Source: Rhynchospora pubera | Lineage: Eukaryota; Streptophyta; Magnoliopsida; Poales; Cyperaceae | NCBI GenBank assembly: GCA_028095005.1 | Contig: JAMFTS010000050.1 | Coordinates: forward strand, 92,991 to 156,990 | DNA: 64,000 nt | Direction: 5' to 3' | Part shown: positions 43,273 to 55,202 of the stretch, one piece after another | How the letters are laid out: each line of letters starts with the position of its first letter | How positions within the stretch are numbered: the stretch's first letter is position 1 | Translations under genes and position numbers: made by a program | The notes under the pieces: model-generated | What the model was told of the DNA's origin: nothing | Database searches by the model: none | What the model saw: the letters and a program-made list of their open reading frames with translations, nothing else

Positions 43273-45913
43273 TCAGCCAGAGCCACACAAAGGCGCCTCA
43301 CCTCCACCGTCAATTATATACTGCATCCATGTTGTGTCGTCTTTCTCATCCTCTTCAGCACAAGATGAAGATCCAACGTGAAGACCAAGTGGATTGGGCT
43401 CAGAAGTGGCTGGCATTTCTAGAGTTGCCTCTGTCGGTGTAAAGCTGCATTCTCCTTGCTTTTTGGATTCCGATATAACAACATTTTTCTTAAAAACTCG
43501 GCATAATGCATAGGAATCCTGTCAGAGAGAGAAGATTTATGAAATTGCGGATGTAAATAGAAATAATTTTACCTTTGCAATTTGACAACAGAGATATCAG
43601 TAAACTTCTAGTCTAAATCAGCAGGACACCATTCTATGATGAGCTGCTTGAACATTTTATGCCATGGGTTAAAATTTTACAAAAGGGTACTTCATTGCTT
43701 TCAATGGCTGGAGCTTAGTCTTCAGAACTTCTACAGGAAAAAGCTAAGTACTTCCATAGAGAATCAAGGACAAAGAAACCTTGCTTGCTAATTTTTATGT
43801 CAGAGCAGCAATCAAGAACACAGGACTGACAGAGAGATGGACTGTGTGTAGGAAGACAGATACAGCTAGGTCTTCATGAATATGGATGGCTAGTATGAAA
43901 AAAAGAGAAATTTGAATAAAAATAACAGAGAAATAAAGTGGAAAGCAACCGACATAATTTGCCACCATCTCAACTTTAAGGAAGCATCACCATGTTAGGC
44001 CTACTAGATTGTCTGCTGTAGTCATAACTTTTAAAGCAATCTACAATGTGGGGATTGTGATCCGAGTACAATAATAAATTTGTCTCAGAGTAGTTTAAAT
44101 ATGTCTTACTTGAACAGTGAAAGTAACACACTTACACACATGTCACTTTTACAAGTACCCAAGGGACCAGAGGAAGCAAGGAATACTTTATGATTTCTTT
44201 TGCTTTTTTGGATAGATAAGAGAAAAAGAAAGAGGAAACGCTGGGTTTTCATGCATGCCATGCATCAACAATGTATGAATTCTTTCATTTTCAAACTAAG
44301 CCTTCTTGAGGATTTCACTTTGATGGTTTTAACTTTAAGCACCGAAGGCTGTATTGAACGTCTGTGCTGCGATGCCGCAGCTAAAAAGAAAACAAGGTTA
44401 AATACCATTATTTTAAAAAAATTGATATCGAGACAGGAGTAATAATGGCATTAGCATGTCCAGCAAATAGTAATTTATCTAGTATATCAACACAAAATAT
44501 GCACCGCAACAGAATTACATTAACTAGAATGTGCTTTTAAGTTGCTCAATCATTTTACAATGCTAATCTTTTCCAATTAATAATCAGGAATGATATCATA
44601 ATCACCGAAAATATGCAAAAATAAGCCAAATATAGGGATTTTGCTTAATTATTTTTGTTCTGTTATGATTTTATCCTAATTCAGTTTAGATAAAATAATC
44701 AGAATTGCCAACCATTGCACATCGTAGTCCTAATTTCTTAAAATGGTAAAAGTCAAGCATTAATGGAAACACCTCCAAGTATTTCTCATTTTGAAACACT
44801 AAAAATTAAAAGAACAATCACTTAAAAATTGGTAACCAATATCGATCATAACTGGTGCCTAGTACAGAACAAAACTGCCATTGCACTCGAAGGGAAGATT
44901 TAAATGCCTAATACGTAGTTGGATATTTCTCACTGAGAAAAACAGCCGGACTTTTAAGTTCTTTGTTGCCAAGAACAGAAAAAATAGAAAAACCAATGAA
45001 CTCATTTGAAGTTGGCTACGTTTGACGACTAAAAATTTTGGCCATCAGAGAGAGTTCCTTAAGGAAAGGACCCATAAAGTTCACAAAAAAATTAATAAAA
45101 AATGTAAACATGTACCTGAATTCCCATGGTATTCTCACATTCGGCCTCATCAAGTCTGTACTCATGCATGACCCAGTTGGTTCTTATTCCTTGTGGAGCT
45201 CGGCCTCGGTAGTATACAAGTGTCTTCTTCATCCCAATTGGTCGGTTCTGAGAGTACACCTTCCGATCTTTCCCCGTGGATTTCCAGTACCCCGATCGAG
45301 TTGCCCTGTTTGTCCGAAATCCATTAGGGTATTTCCGGTCCCTCAAACCAAAGAAGTACCATTCTGGATCCCTGCTTGGCAAAAATGATTTCTCTACATG
45401 AACCAAAAACCAAAATGAGGTAACAAAAATCTTTTACGGTCAATACGAAAAAGCTTCTATGTCTGCTTGGAAATTAATTAGTACAGGAGAAAACCTAGTA
45501 ATTAATATGATTCAAAAATACATAACTGGAAGAATAAATGTTCAGTAAGCATATCTAATACATGTATTGGACCAGAACGATATATTGTTCTTTCAATCTC
45601 TCCTGTTTAACATGATTAAAACAACCTATTCATGCACATGAAAATTATAGGTACTTAAACAAGTATTCTTTTTTGGACATTCCAGTAGGAACAAGAGATT
45701 AAATCAATATATGACCAATAAGAGTGTGGATATATATAGTGTTTAATGAAGGGTACCTGATAATTCCCATGGCTCGGACTTGTAAAGATCTATCTCAGGG
45801 ATTATATCGAGCTCAATTTTCTGGCCATGAATCTTTCTCTTAAGGTAGTAATTTACAAGCTCTTCATCTGTTGGGTGGAACCTAAAACCTGGAGGGAGAC
45901 CCACTGGTGCCAT
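43273..45913 (-). CDS. NAC-domain transcription factor (copy A)
   Basis: Three exons, 45757-45913, 45116-45393 and 43273-43518, join in frame to 226 aa. All five NAC subdomains are present: GLPPGFRFHPTDEELV at the start, EIDLYKSEPW, the DNA-contact region EWYFFGLRDRKYPNG to GYWKSTGKDRKV, GMKKTLVYYRGRAPQG, and DSYALCRVFKKN. The C-terminal tail is short (about 70 aa) and acidic, ending near SSSCAEEDEKDD with WMQYI. NAC proteins are plant-specific nuclear dimers binding CACG-type sites. The start MAPVGLPP was chosen because it matches copy B; the in-frame ATG further upstream only adds a Lys/Glu-rich run from a GAAA repeat. It resembles the NAC071/NAC096 or NAC045/NAC086 groups; the subgroup is not certain. 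The middle intron (43519-45115) is 1.6 kb. Confidence 0.92.
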
Positions 45914-46758
45914 TATTTCTCTTCTTTCTCCTTTCTTTCTTTCTTTCTTCCTCTCTTTCTTTTCTTCTCCTTTAGGCTTTAGTACAGCACACAAAAGGAT
46001 TCAAAGCCTTCATTACAAGTAGCCATCCCTTTTTCTTTTCCAGATTCTCTTGTATCGCATACGAAGCTCCCGGCATTGTACTGTCCCGGGTATAATGTAG
46101 GCGTAGAGTCACGTGCACTTTTCTGTAGCCCGCTTATAAAATAAGAGAAGATATATGTGAAGGTGAAACTATAAATATGTGACAACTGACTGGCTCATTA
46201 GCCTTTAGGCCAAAGAACAATACAGGAACCACGAATTACTGTTACCGAATTATAACTTGTACTGGTCATCTTGCTACCGAACAATTATGTTGTATCATTA
46301 CATACTCAAATGAGGTGCACAGTGTACTAATACATACAAATGATACAAAATATAAATTATCTTCTCCTGACAAACATCTGACTTGCACAGTATTCTCTCA
46401 CAAGCAATCACTCAAACACTTGGTGTGCAGTGTGCACATTGGCAATCCACTGGCCAATGAATAAAAACGTATCACATATAAATCAAAGAGTTCTTACGCA
46501 ACAATAAAAGATGGCACATTTTGAGTTGAGCCTCTGATTTTCCATTTCACAACAACCTTTTACCGAAAGAGCTGACAGTTCATTTTTCGCGTGTTTTTGG
46601 TGTAGTCAAATGACATGAGAAAGTCTGAAAAGAGAAGCAGTCAATATCTGTTCTTTTTATATGATTATATCTTGCCTAGGGATCGGCATTTAGAAAAGAA
46701 AAAAGAAAAGAAAAGGGAAAAGGGAAAAAGGAAAAGGTTCAAGTCGCCAGTTATTGTC
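45914..46758. other. 5' flank of NAC copy A
   Basis: The leader at 45914-45985 is a C/T repeat on the plus strand (GAAA/GGAGA repeats on the coding strand). No other feature is recognised. 46680-46740 is a purine-rich AAAAG repeat. Confidence 0.45.
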
Positions 46759-46766
46759 ACTAGGCT

Positions 46767-47054
46767 TTGGCCTGTTTAACGTTGTAAACGGCAACGGAAT
46801 GGGCCATTTCGTTTTTCGTTCCGTTTCAACAACGGTATGCACTAGAACGATTAGTTATCTGTTTCGTTTACAACGGAATGGACGGAACGTAGCGGAATGA
46901 CTCAATTTACACTGTATTTCACACAACAGTATGCCGAAATCCATTCCATTTACCGTTCCGTTTTGGAAACATATGCTGAAAAGTGATTTGTCACTCGTTC
47001 CGTTTGGACGGAACGTGCACGGTAAACGGTAAATGGTATACCGCCGGCAGGCTG
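46767..47054. mobile_element. Non-autonomous hAT-type element (CGTTCCGTTT family), 288 bp
   Basis: A perfect 8-bp direct repeat ACTAGGCT flanks it (46759-46766 and 47055-47062). The ends share GGCCTG / GCCTG in inverted orientation. The inside is dense with GTTCCGTTT, CGGAACG and AACGGAATGG words in both orientations. No coding sequence. It shares its vocabulary with the element at 59590-59857. Confidence 0.65.
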
Positions 47055-47396
47055 ACTAGGCTCTCAATTCGGTGCAACCTTGTGATTGTGTTTATAATTT
47101 GATAGCATAATCAGAAGAAACTTTGCAACTTTAGAAGGTCGGACTCAGATCTCATGCGGCGGGTAGAAAAACACCAATGTGTGCTGATTCAGACAAGATA
47201 CCCAGATTACATATCCGTTTTTGTCCTAGGACCCCAGATTTTAAAAAATTTCATGAATGTTTTGTGAAGCAAACAAATCGGTTTTGTTGGTAAGAGCTTT
47301 GCAGTAAGTGAGGTATTGTTAATTTTTTTTTTTTTGATAACTAGGTAGCAGCTATCTAGGGAAAAAAAGGTATTGTTAATTGTTGTAAGGACAAAG

Positions 47397-47716
47397 GTTC
47401 CGTTTGGATCTTATGGGAATATGAGGAATAGTTTCTTTCTAGACGTAAATTTATTATAAACAATTTAAATTTTTCACAAAGTTACACACTTCCCAATACT
47501 TTTCGCCTAGAAATAGGCTATTCCTCTTGAGGTTGTTTGGATGGGTAAGGAATAAGCAAGAATAACAAATTTCGGGCGAAAATTTTTTCCTAACCATCCA
47601 AACTTTTCACAAAATTACACACTTCCCAATATTTTTCGTCTAGGAATATGTTATTCCTCTTGTTCCTAAGCGATCCAAACAGCCCTCTTATTCCTAAACA
47701 ATCCAAACGGAGCCAA
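47397..47716. mobile_element. MITE of the GCCGTTTGGATC family, with internal duplication
   Basis: Ends GGTTCCGTTTGGATC and, in reverse complement, GGCTCCGTTTGGATTG. The core (AAATTACACACTTCCCAATA) occurs twice, near 47481 and 47613, so one copy is nested in or fused to another. It is related to 42338-42455. Target duplications are not clear. Confidence 0.6.
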
Positions 47717-48184
47717 AGTGACTACGAGAGACTAAATTTCAATTGATCTCGAGTGGAAGATTTATGATGATTAAAATGTATATAATGTGGGCATTTCCAA
47801 AGAAACTTTTTCAAAGCGTGAATTTTTACTTTTAATTTGCTAAAAAAATAATTTGGTTTTAGAGAAACAAAGAAGCATAGAATGATGACCATTTTGTGAC
47901 TTTAAATTAACAACTTAATTTTAAACATATGTTCATAAGAAAATTAAATCTGACAATTGAATGGTTAGAAAGATCCATTGTTCCCATTTGGAGAATACCA
48001 AACGTGCTACGTTTTAATTATGATGACTGTAGCTTAAATTTAATTTATAATCTCATTTCAGATAGTGCAAGCACACGTGTGTTGGTTTGTATGACAGTAT
48101 ATGCGAGTCTTCCGAATTTTTTATTATTAATAATTATTATAAAATAATAAATGAATTTAACAAATCGAGAAAATTTTTAATAAT
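47717..48184. other. Intergenic AT-rich DNA
   Basis: No feature is recognised. Confidence 0.4.
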
Positions 48185-49132
48185 CATAGTAAAGTTGGGA
48201 CGCCAGGGGAGAAGACGCCATTGGTACTGGCGTCTCCCAACCAACAGGGCGTTTCCCAACCAACAGGAGACGCCAATACCAATAACGTATCCCATCCTAT
48301 AAAATGTCCGACGCCCAGCGTCTCCCACACATATTTCAGAGAGAGAAAGAAAGAGAGAGAGAGAGAGAAGGGAAGAGAAGAAAGAGGCAGTGGGGCTGTC
48401 TTCAAGAGAGAGAAGGAAAGAGAAAAAAAGAGCCAGTGGGGCCCCTCTGCAAGAGAGAAAAATAGATTTTATTTTAAACTTTCTTTATTTATAATTGTAT
48501 AATTGTAATTAGAAATTGTATGATTGTAGAAAAATTTATTTATGGAAAATTATGTACTAAAAAAATAATGCCAAAAATTGTATAATTATAGAAAAATTTA
48601 TTTATGATAATTTGTGTATTAAAAAATAATTTCCAAAATTGTAGAATTGTAGAAAAATTTATTTATGACAATTTGTGTAGTGAAAAAATAATGCCAAAAA
48701 TTATATAATGATAAAAAATTATTTATGATAATTTTTGTAGTAAAAAATAATTTTCAAAATTGTATAATTATAGGAAAATTTATTTATGATAATTTTTTAG
48801 TAAAAAAATAATTCCAAAAATTATATAATGAAAAAAATAATTTATTCCAAAAATTGTATTATCTCATAGGAAAATTTATGATAATTTGTGTAGGAAAATT
48901 TATTTACGAAAAAAAATAGTGCCATAAAAGTAAGGCAAAAATTGTATAATTGTAGAAAATTTTATTGATGAATTTCTATGTAAATTTAAAAGAGCTAAGA
49001 TTTTGTTGAAAATTGTTTAGATTAAGTAAGAAATTATTTTTAAATTTTTGTTTAGATTATGCCTCCACGCGTAGCACCTAGCGGTTCCGGTGAGCCTTCA
49101 GCTAGAAGGAGACAGACAGAAGTGGTGCATGC
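48185..49132 (+). mobile_element. 5' part of an unidentified retroelement: promoter, leader and start of an ORF
   Basis: 48190-48330 has six or more GACGCC/GGCGTC words and a TATA box (CCTATAAAATG at 48296). A GA-rich leader (48340-48450) and a minisatellite follow. An ATG at 49054 opens a short frame beginning MPPRVAPSGSGEPSARRRQ, which runs to the edge of the Copia insertion at about 49133. This looks like the leader and gag start of a retroelement split by the Copia-type element. The family is not recognised. Confidence 0.4.
48510..48975 (+). repeat. AT-rich minisatellite, unit about 61 bp
   Basis: Degenerate tandem copies of a unit containing AATTGTATAATTATAGAAAA followed by ATTTATTTATGATAATTTGTG start near 48514, 48576, 48637, 48699, 48758 and 48819, with more decayed copies up to 48975. 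No coding role. Confidence 0.75.
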
Positions 49133-49198
49133 CGCTCGACAATGTTGGCCAATTCTGAATTTGTGTTTCGATGATGCAATATAGGCCAAGTGGGAGAA

Positions 49199-52100
49199 TG
49201 TTAGAATTTTTATGTGTGGCCTATATTATTAATTGTGAACCAAGTTCATTTAATAAAATTAACTAAAGGGTGCATCAAAATTTGATGGAAATTCTGATGG
49301 ACTAGATTAATTGTATTTGATCCCAATGGTTGCCTTAGAGTCTTATAAATATATCATAACTTTTTGCTAAAGTGTGTGGTTCATTCTCATCTCTACTAAA
49401 GGGTGTTTTCATTTTTACACACATATCTTCACTTAAAAATTACAGAATTAAGTTGAGGAAATAAAACACCTAATGAAAGATCATCATTATGTCTAAGAAA
49501 AACTATTGAAGATCGGTACTAACGCTTTCGCCTAACGATTAACGATTTCTGCTCTTCAATTTGTAAGTTTTATACTCATGATTTTGTTATTTTATATGAT
49601 TTACGGATCTTGAAAATTGTGTTTTTAATTATAAACACGCTAAATTAATGATTACTTCTATCATTTGGTATCAGAGCCAATCGTAAATTCATATTAAAAA
49701 AATGATCTTAATTATTTATGAGTATATTGTTTTTTCCCCTAATTTGGACTAATGGTTTTAAATGATTCTGTCTATATTAAAATCTTTCTCGAATCTCAAA
49801 AATTGTTATTTGAGATGTAATGTATTAATTGATTTCGTTCAATAAAAAAAATGTTTGTCAAATATATTTTCATGATCTGTCTAAACATTTCATGTAAATA
49901 AATGAAGTTTTTTGTCAGAACAAACTACTATGTTTCCTCATAAACTCTGGATTTTTTTTTTATTTCAACAAATTAAGAGGATAAGTTAGACAAATTGTTC
50001 CCACTCCATTATGTTATATTTAACGAATCACTCGGTTTGGACTACATTAGTCACTCGCTACTGATCATGTCTAACATAGTTAATGATTTTATTGACTCTT
50101 TTCACTTCTTTGGAATTAAATTTGTCTTTTGACGTAAGCAAATTTTTACCAATTTCATCATTAAGTTAATGACCGTCTTTTATGTAGACTAGATGAATTC
50201 AAGTACAAGATCAATTTTATTAAGTTCATGAATTAGGGACAAATAATTATGGTGATCATTACGTTCATAAAGTATCACGATCATGACACAGAAATCCAAT
50301 TTAAATTACTCTGGATCATATTTAATTGATATTAATTGGAATTCATATTTAGAGTCCGCGTTCAAATACATGAGCAGAGTATTTAAATAATTATTATTGA
50401 ACCTTTTGAAATCGATAAAATCTGAGGCTAAAATTTAAATGCTTTGGTCAAACATTTAAATACTTTGTTTGGACGTGATGCTCCAATAATTTCATCATGT
50501 TTCTATTCATAGAAAACCTGTTATTTCTTTTTAATGAAGTGGCTATAATGAGATTGGGATTTAACTATTTATGGATTCACAAATAGTTATTTATAAGATC
50601 TGTCCCTAATTCAAGACAACGTATTTACGGATCTTTACGTAACTATGCAATTTAGTTTTTAGATTAATTTGGATATTAATTATGCATATCGGATTCTAAA
50701 TATGGAATTATGGTTTCTATGAACGTAAGTATATAAGCGACCTACTGGAAGTTTGTTATAAATTTAACACATGAATAATTTAAACCATATTAAGTTACTT
50801 TTAATAATTTGGTTATTATCAATTTGAACAACTTTAATTGTAATTACCATTTTATTAAAAGGAAGTGCGTGAGATATCAAGTTTATATATCGCAATGAAC
50901 ATTTACATTTAACAAACTATGATGATCAATTTTAACAACTTTAATTGACATTATAGTTTGAAATTATACATTATATGGTGTATTTATTATGTTCACATTT
51001 ATTAGATTAGAAATATCAATTTTACCAACTTTAATTGTCATTGTAGTTTATTAAATGAATGTTCTGGTGCATTATAATTAAGTTTTACATTTAATAAATT
51101 ATTATTGTCAATTTGAACAATTTTAATTCACATTTTAGTTTATTAAGTGGAATTTTATTTACGATTCTATTTATTTTCGTCCAACGGTGAAGCAAATTGA
51201 TTTTTCTTATAGAACAACTATCATGTCAAAACTGAAATTTTTGGTGTTTTATTATTGATTTAAGATTGACGAATTATTATTCTTTTTATAGTTGTTCAAT
51301 TCTATTATATTATTTGTGATATTTTAGTTTACATAGTGATGTTTATATTTAATAAATATTAAGGATGTCAATTTAAACAACTTTAATTGACATTATAGTT
51401 TATTAAATAGAATTATCTCATTATTTTCAATTTATTTCTGCCCAATGGTGATATAAATTGAAAATGTGAAGAACTTTATGTTAAAACTGAAATATTATTT
51501 GGCATTTTTATCATTCATTTCAGCTTAATTTTATTATGCTATGTGAATATTAGTCGACTATTAACCACTTTATTTTTCTTGAATTTTATAGGATTGAATA
51601 AAACTAATTTTTCCAACTTTGAAAGAATAAATTGAGATTTGTCTTGGTTCTTAGAAATTTGACCATACATTATGAATATACACACGCTGCAATTATGAAA
51701 TACTAATTTTTCTAACTTATATCTCAAATTTGATGAGGTCAAGTTTGAATTTAAAGAAAATATTATAAATCAATGTATATATCTCAGGGTTAGTGGTAGT
51801 AATTTATCATTCTCATTTTGTACATGGATGTCTTATTTGTCAATAAGAAATTCACATTAAGTTTTTTATTGTGCTTGTATATATAATGATTAATTTTATG
51901 GAAGAGTGATAAGCAGTCTATAATGACATCTTCCGCTATGCAAGCAGAATTTTTTGTGGCATATTGTAAGGCCAGTTATCTTATTTTTGTAATAACGCAA
52001 CTGCTATTTTGTGTTTTAATAACAACACATTAAGTAGCATGTCTAATGGATTGACATTAAATATCTTGTTGTTAAATACAAAGTGAAAGATATGACTATA

Positions 52101-53088
52101 CAAATACAACATATTAATTGAGAATTATGTTAACTAATTCTCTCACTAAACTATTATCACACATATTTGCCGGCACGGATTTGGTTGCTAATTATAATTT
52201 TGTTGTATTGAATTATGTATTAAGTTATAATGTGAAGCTTCTATTATGACTTTGACTTTGAATTTATGGAATTTGCTTATTTCTTATGTTGCGCATTATG
52301 TTTAGTTTAAGAAAATTGACTAAAGTGGATCGAATAAATTATATTAACCATTTGTTGGAAAGAAATACCAATGCTATAATTAATGGGGGTGGTCAAATAA
52401 CAATAATAGTTATTTTGATTGTATTAGTTTAGATTGATATTTCTAACTGAACAAGGTTTAAGACAATGTTGGCCAATTCTGAATTTGTGTTTCGATGATG
52501 CAATATAGGCCAAGTGGGAGAATGTTAGAATTTTTTTATGTGTGCTCTATATTATTAATTGTGAACCAAGTTCATTTAATAAAATTAACTAAAGGGTGCA
52601 TCAAATCGGATATCGCCTAGAAAGCTCATCCTAGAAAAAAAGAAATAAATGTCATATTCTCAATAATTCTAGCAGTTTAGTGCTTTCTTATTAAAGAAAG
52701 ACTCAAAATTTGATGGAAATTCTGATGGACTAGATTAATTGTATTTGATCCCAATGGTTGCCTTAGAGTCTTATAAATAACTCATAATTTTCTGCTAAAG
52801 TGTGTGGTTCATTCTCATCTCTGCTAATGGGTGTGTTCATTTTTACACACATATCTCCACTAAAAAAACAGAATTAAGTTGAGGAAATAAAACACTTAAT
52901 GAAAGACCATCATTATGTCTAAGAAAAACTATTGAAGATCGGTACCGACGCTTCCGCCTAACGATTAACGATTTCTACTATTCAATTTGTAAGTTTTATA
53001 CTTATAATTTTATTATTTTATATGATTTACGATCCTAAAAATTACTTTCTTATTTGTAAACATGTTAAATTAACGATTACTTCTATCA
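49199..53088 (+). mobile_element. Non-autonomous Copia-type LTR retrotransposon, 3.9 kb
   Basis: The left LTR 49199-49663 and right LTR 52523-53088 both start TGTTAGAA and end TATCA. The primer site TGGTATCAGAGC (initiator tRNA-Met) is at 49666-49677. A purine tract AAGTGGGAGAA precedes the right LTR. The 2.86-kb interior has no coding frame, so it depends on another element. The LTRs differ by about 101 bases because the left one lacks 52604-52705. The 65 bases before the right LTR (52458-52522) also stand before the left LTR (49134-49198), so the left LTR was once itself a 3' LTR or the element is part of a tandem arrangement. No simple target duplication is seen. Confidence 0.8.
50819..51550 (+). 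repeat. Tandem repeats inside the Copia-type element
   Basis: A word of about 45 bp built on TCAATTTGAACAACTTTAAT plus TTATAGTTTATTAAAT recurs at about 50819, 50926, 51016, 51108 and 51368. The first three steps are 107, 90 and 92 bp. The last step is 260 bp, and the 180 bases after 51368 repeat the layout after 51108, so a higher-order unit was also duplicated. Confidence 0.7.
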
Positions 53089-54092
53089 TATGAGCCTTCC
53101 GCCGACCACTTCCGTCTGGTTGTAACCTTGCATCATTTTTTTTTGGAAAGAAATTAATGATGTCGATTCGCTGAGCACCAAATGTCCTTCCCTTGGAAAG
53201 CTCCACAGATCCACGAGGTAGAAAATAAATGAAACTTGGGTCCGACTTAAAAATAAATTTTAACATACGAGAGAAAGGAATAAGTACTTCAATATTTTAA
53301 AAAAGAAATTTTTTATAGAGATAATAAGATTTATATCATTATAAAAAATTGATTAGAAAAATGCCTATTTGAAATATACTTTAATTTGACCAGTCATTTC
53401 TAATTTTTTCATTTAGTAATGGCATAAAAAATAATTTGTCATTTAATGATGATATTTCTCTAATTACTAATTTTTACAATGGCATAAATCTAAATAATAT
53501 TTTTTTATAACATTAATCGTTAGCAAAAGGAAGCCGCAATTCAAACTCTTTAGTGGACTTTATTTCAAATCAGTTCTTTGTGTTCGTATGAAATCAGTTG
53601 ATTAGGAAAAAAAAAGATTTTTTTATTTGAAATATAATTACAAGGATCAAATTATGGAAAATGTTTATATATTTCAAATTATATCAGAAAGGGAATATAT
53701 ACTTCAATTTGCAAACGGTATTTTAAGTGTAAAAAAAGAATAATATAATAGAGATAAAGCTATAGCTCAGAGAGAGAGATGATAAATGACTCTATTGTGA
53801 TTCTATTATTTCTGTCACAGTGTTTTCTTATTACATGACCAGAGTATATATTACTCCATATGTACCTCAATGAGGTTTCCATTTACATACTATACTGGAG
53901 ATGTCCAGTATTCATCTAATACAATATCAAGTGAGGTAATATCTGGGCAATTAAAGGAGGTTGGGGGGGGGGGTGCTGCTGCTTTCTTTCAACTTTCAAG
54001 CGTTTTTGAAGCTAGAAAAGTCACATTTTTGGTAAGTAATGAAAAAAAATATAATATTTCACAGAAATAAATAATCCATAGCTGGAAACATC
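53089..54092. other. Intergenic DNA
   Basis: No gene. The first 150 bases may be the other half of the retroelement interrupted by the Copia insertion. An 11-base G run lies at 53963-53973. Confidence 0.4.
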
Positions 54093-54100
54093 AACTAAAT

Positions 54101-54728
54101 TAGGGCTGTATATGAGCTGAGTTCGAGCGAGTTGGGGACAACTCAAACTCAGCTCAGCTGTAACTCGAGCTGAGTTGAGCTGAGTTAAAAATACTTTCGA
54201 GCTTTTTAAGCTAGCTCAAACTCGACTCATCCCAAACTCGAGCTAGCTCATTGGCTCATGAGTTAGCTTGAAATAAACATATATCCTTCAAATTTTATTT
54301 ATTTAATCTATATGTTATTCTAGTATTAAATTTTTTTGACATATACAACATTGTAAACAATAAAATTATTGTATTTTATATTTTTTTATTGATTTGAAAC
54401 AAAATATGTATTGAAACTCAATCTATCATATGTAATATTATCTAAAATAAAAATATATAAGAAAAAAATTCTTATTATTAATTTATAAAATTTTAATACT
54501 CATAAATTATGTTAATAATATATATTTGAAATATAAATTTATTATGTCCCGAGTCAACTCACGAGTTGCGAGCTGAGTTGACCTCAACTCAAACTCGACT
54601 CGTCAACTAACCGAGTTAGTTCAGCTCGATTTCTACCAACTCGAGTTCAGTTGGCTCGAGTTGCAATCGAGCTTTTCTGAGTCGAGTTCGAGTTAGCTCA
54701 CGACTTACGAGTTTTTTGCTCACCCCTA
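54101..54728. mobile_element. Non-autonomous hAT-type element (GAGCTCGAACTCG family), 628 bp
   Basis: A perfect 8-bp target duplication AACTAAAT (54093-54100 and 54729-54736) flanks it. The ends read TAGGGCTG and, in reverse complement, TAGGGGTG. Both subterminal 150-200 bp are packed with GAGCTGAGTT, CTCGAGCT and GAGTTCGAG words, while the centre (54290-54540) is plain AT-rich sequence. It is the same family as 10024-10567. Confidence 0.85.
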
Positions 54729-54736
54729 AACTAAAT

Positions 54737-55202
54737 TAATACTGCAAAGTAGAGAAAATAAGATGGTTAGATCTTATTAATTACGCAGTGTCATTTAACA
54801 AAATAAGCACTCATTTACACAGTACACTTCTTATATATCATGACAAGGGGAAAAAAAAACACGAGCCTAAACAGCAATTACAAAACCAAGACAACATATT
54901 ACAGGGTAATAGAAAAAAAATAATAAATTGATTAATTAATAAGAAAAAAAATTTATTGGGAGCATTTTCAAAAAAAAAAAGTAAAATAAATATAAACAAA
55001 ACAAAGGAAAAACAAAAACATAAGCACACATGTTCTTCTCCTTCCAAACACCACCAAAATATTACACCCACGAGCAAGTGAGTTTTCTAATTAACAAACG
55101 TTAGGAAGCTCCCCGTATAGCTCTTTATTAAACGAGAACGCCTTATATATAGTTGGCACCAATGTAGTCCCAAACAAAAATTGAGGGATATATAGGATAT
55201 CC
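54737..55202. other. 3' side of NAC copy B
   Basis: Likely includes the 3' UTR of NAC copy B on the minus strand. Otherwise A-rich with homopolymers. Confidence 0.4.

Noticed and set aside
45038..45388. 116-codon plus-strand frame
   Set aside because: Antisense of NAC copy A exon 2.
45914..45994. Upstream in-frame ATG extending NAC copy A by 27 residues
   Set aside because: The extra part is a Lys/Glu run encoded by a purine repeat; copy B and the family start at MAPVGLPP.
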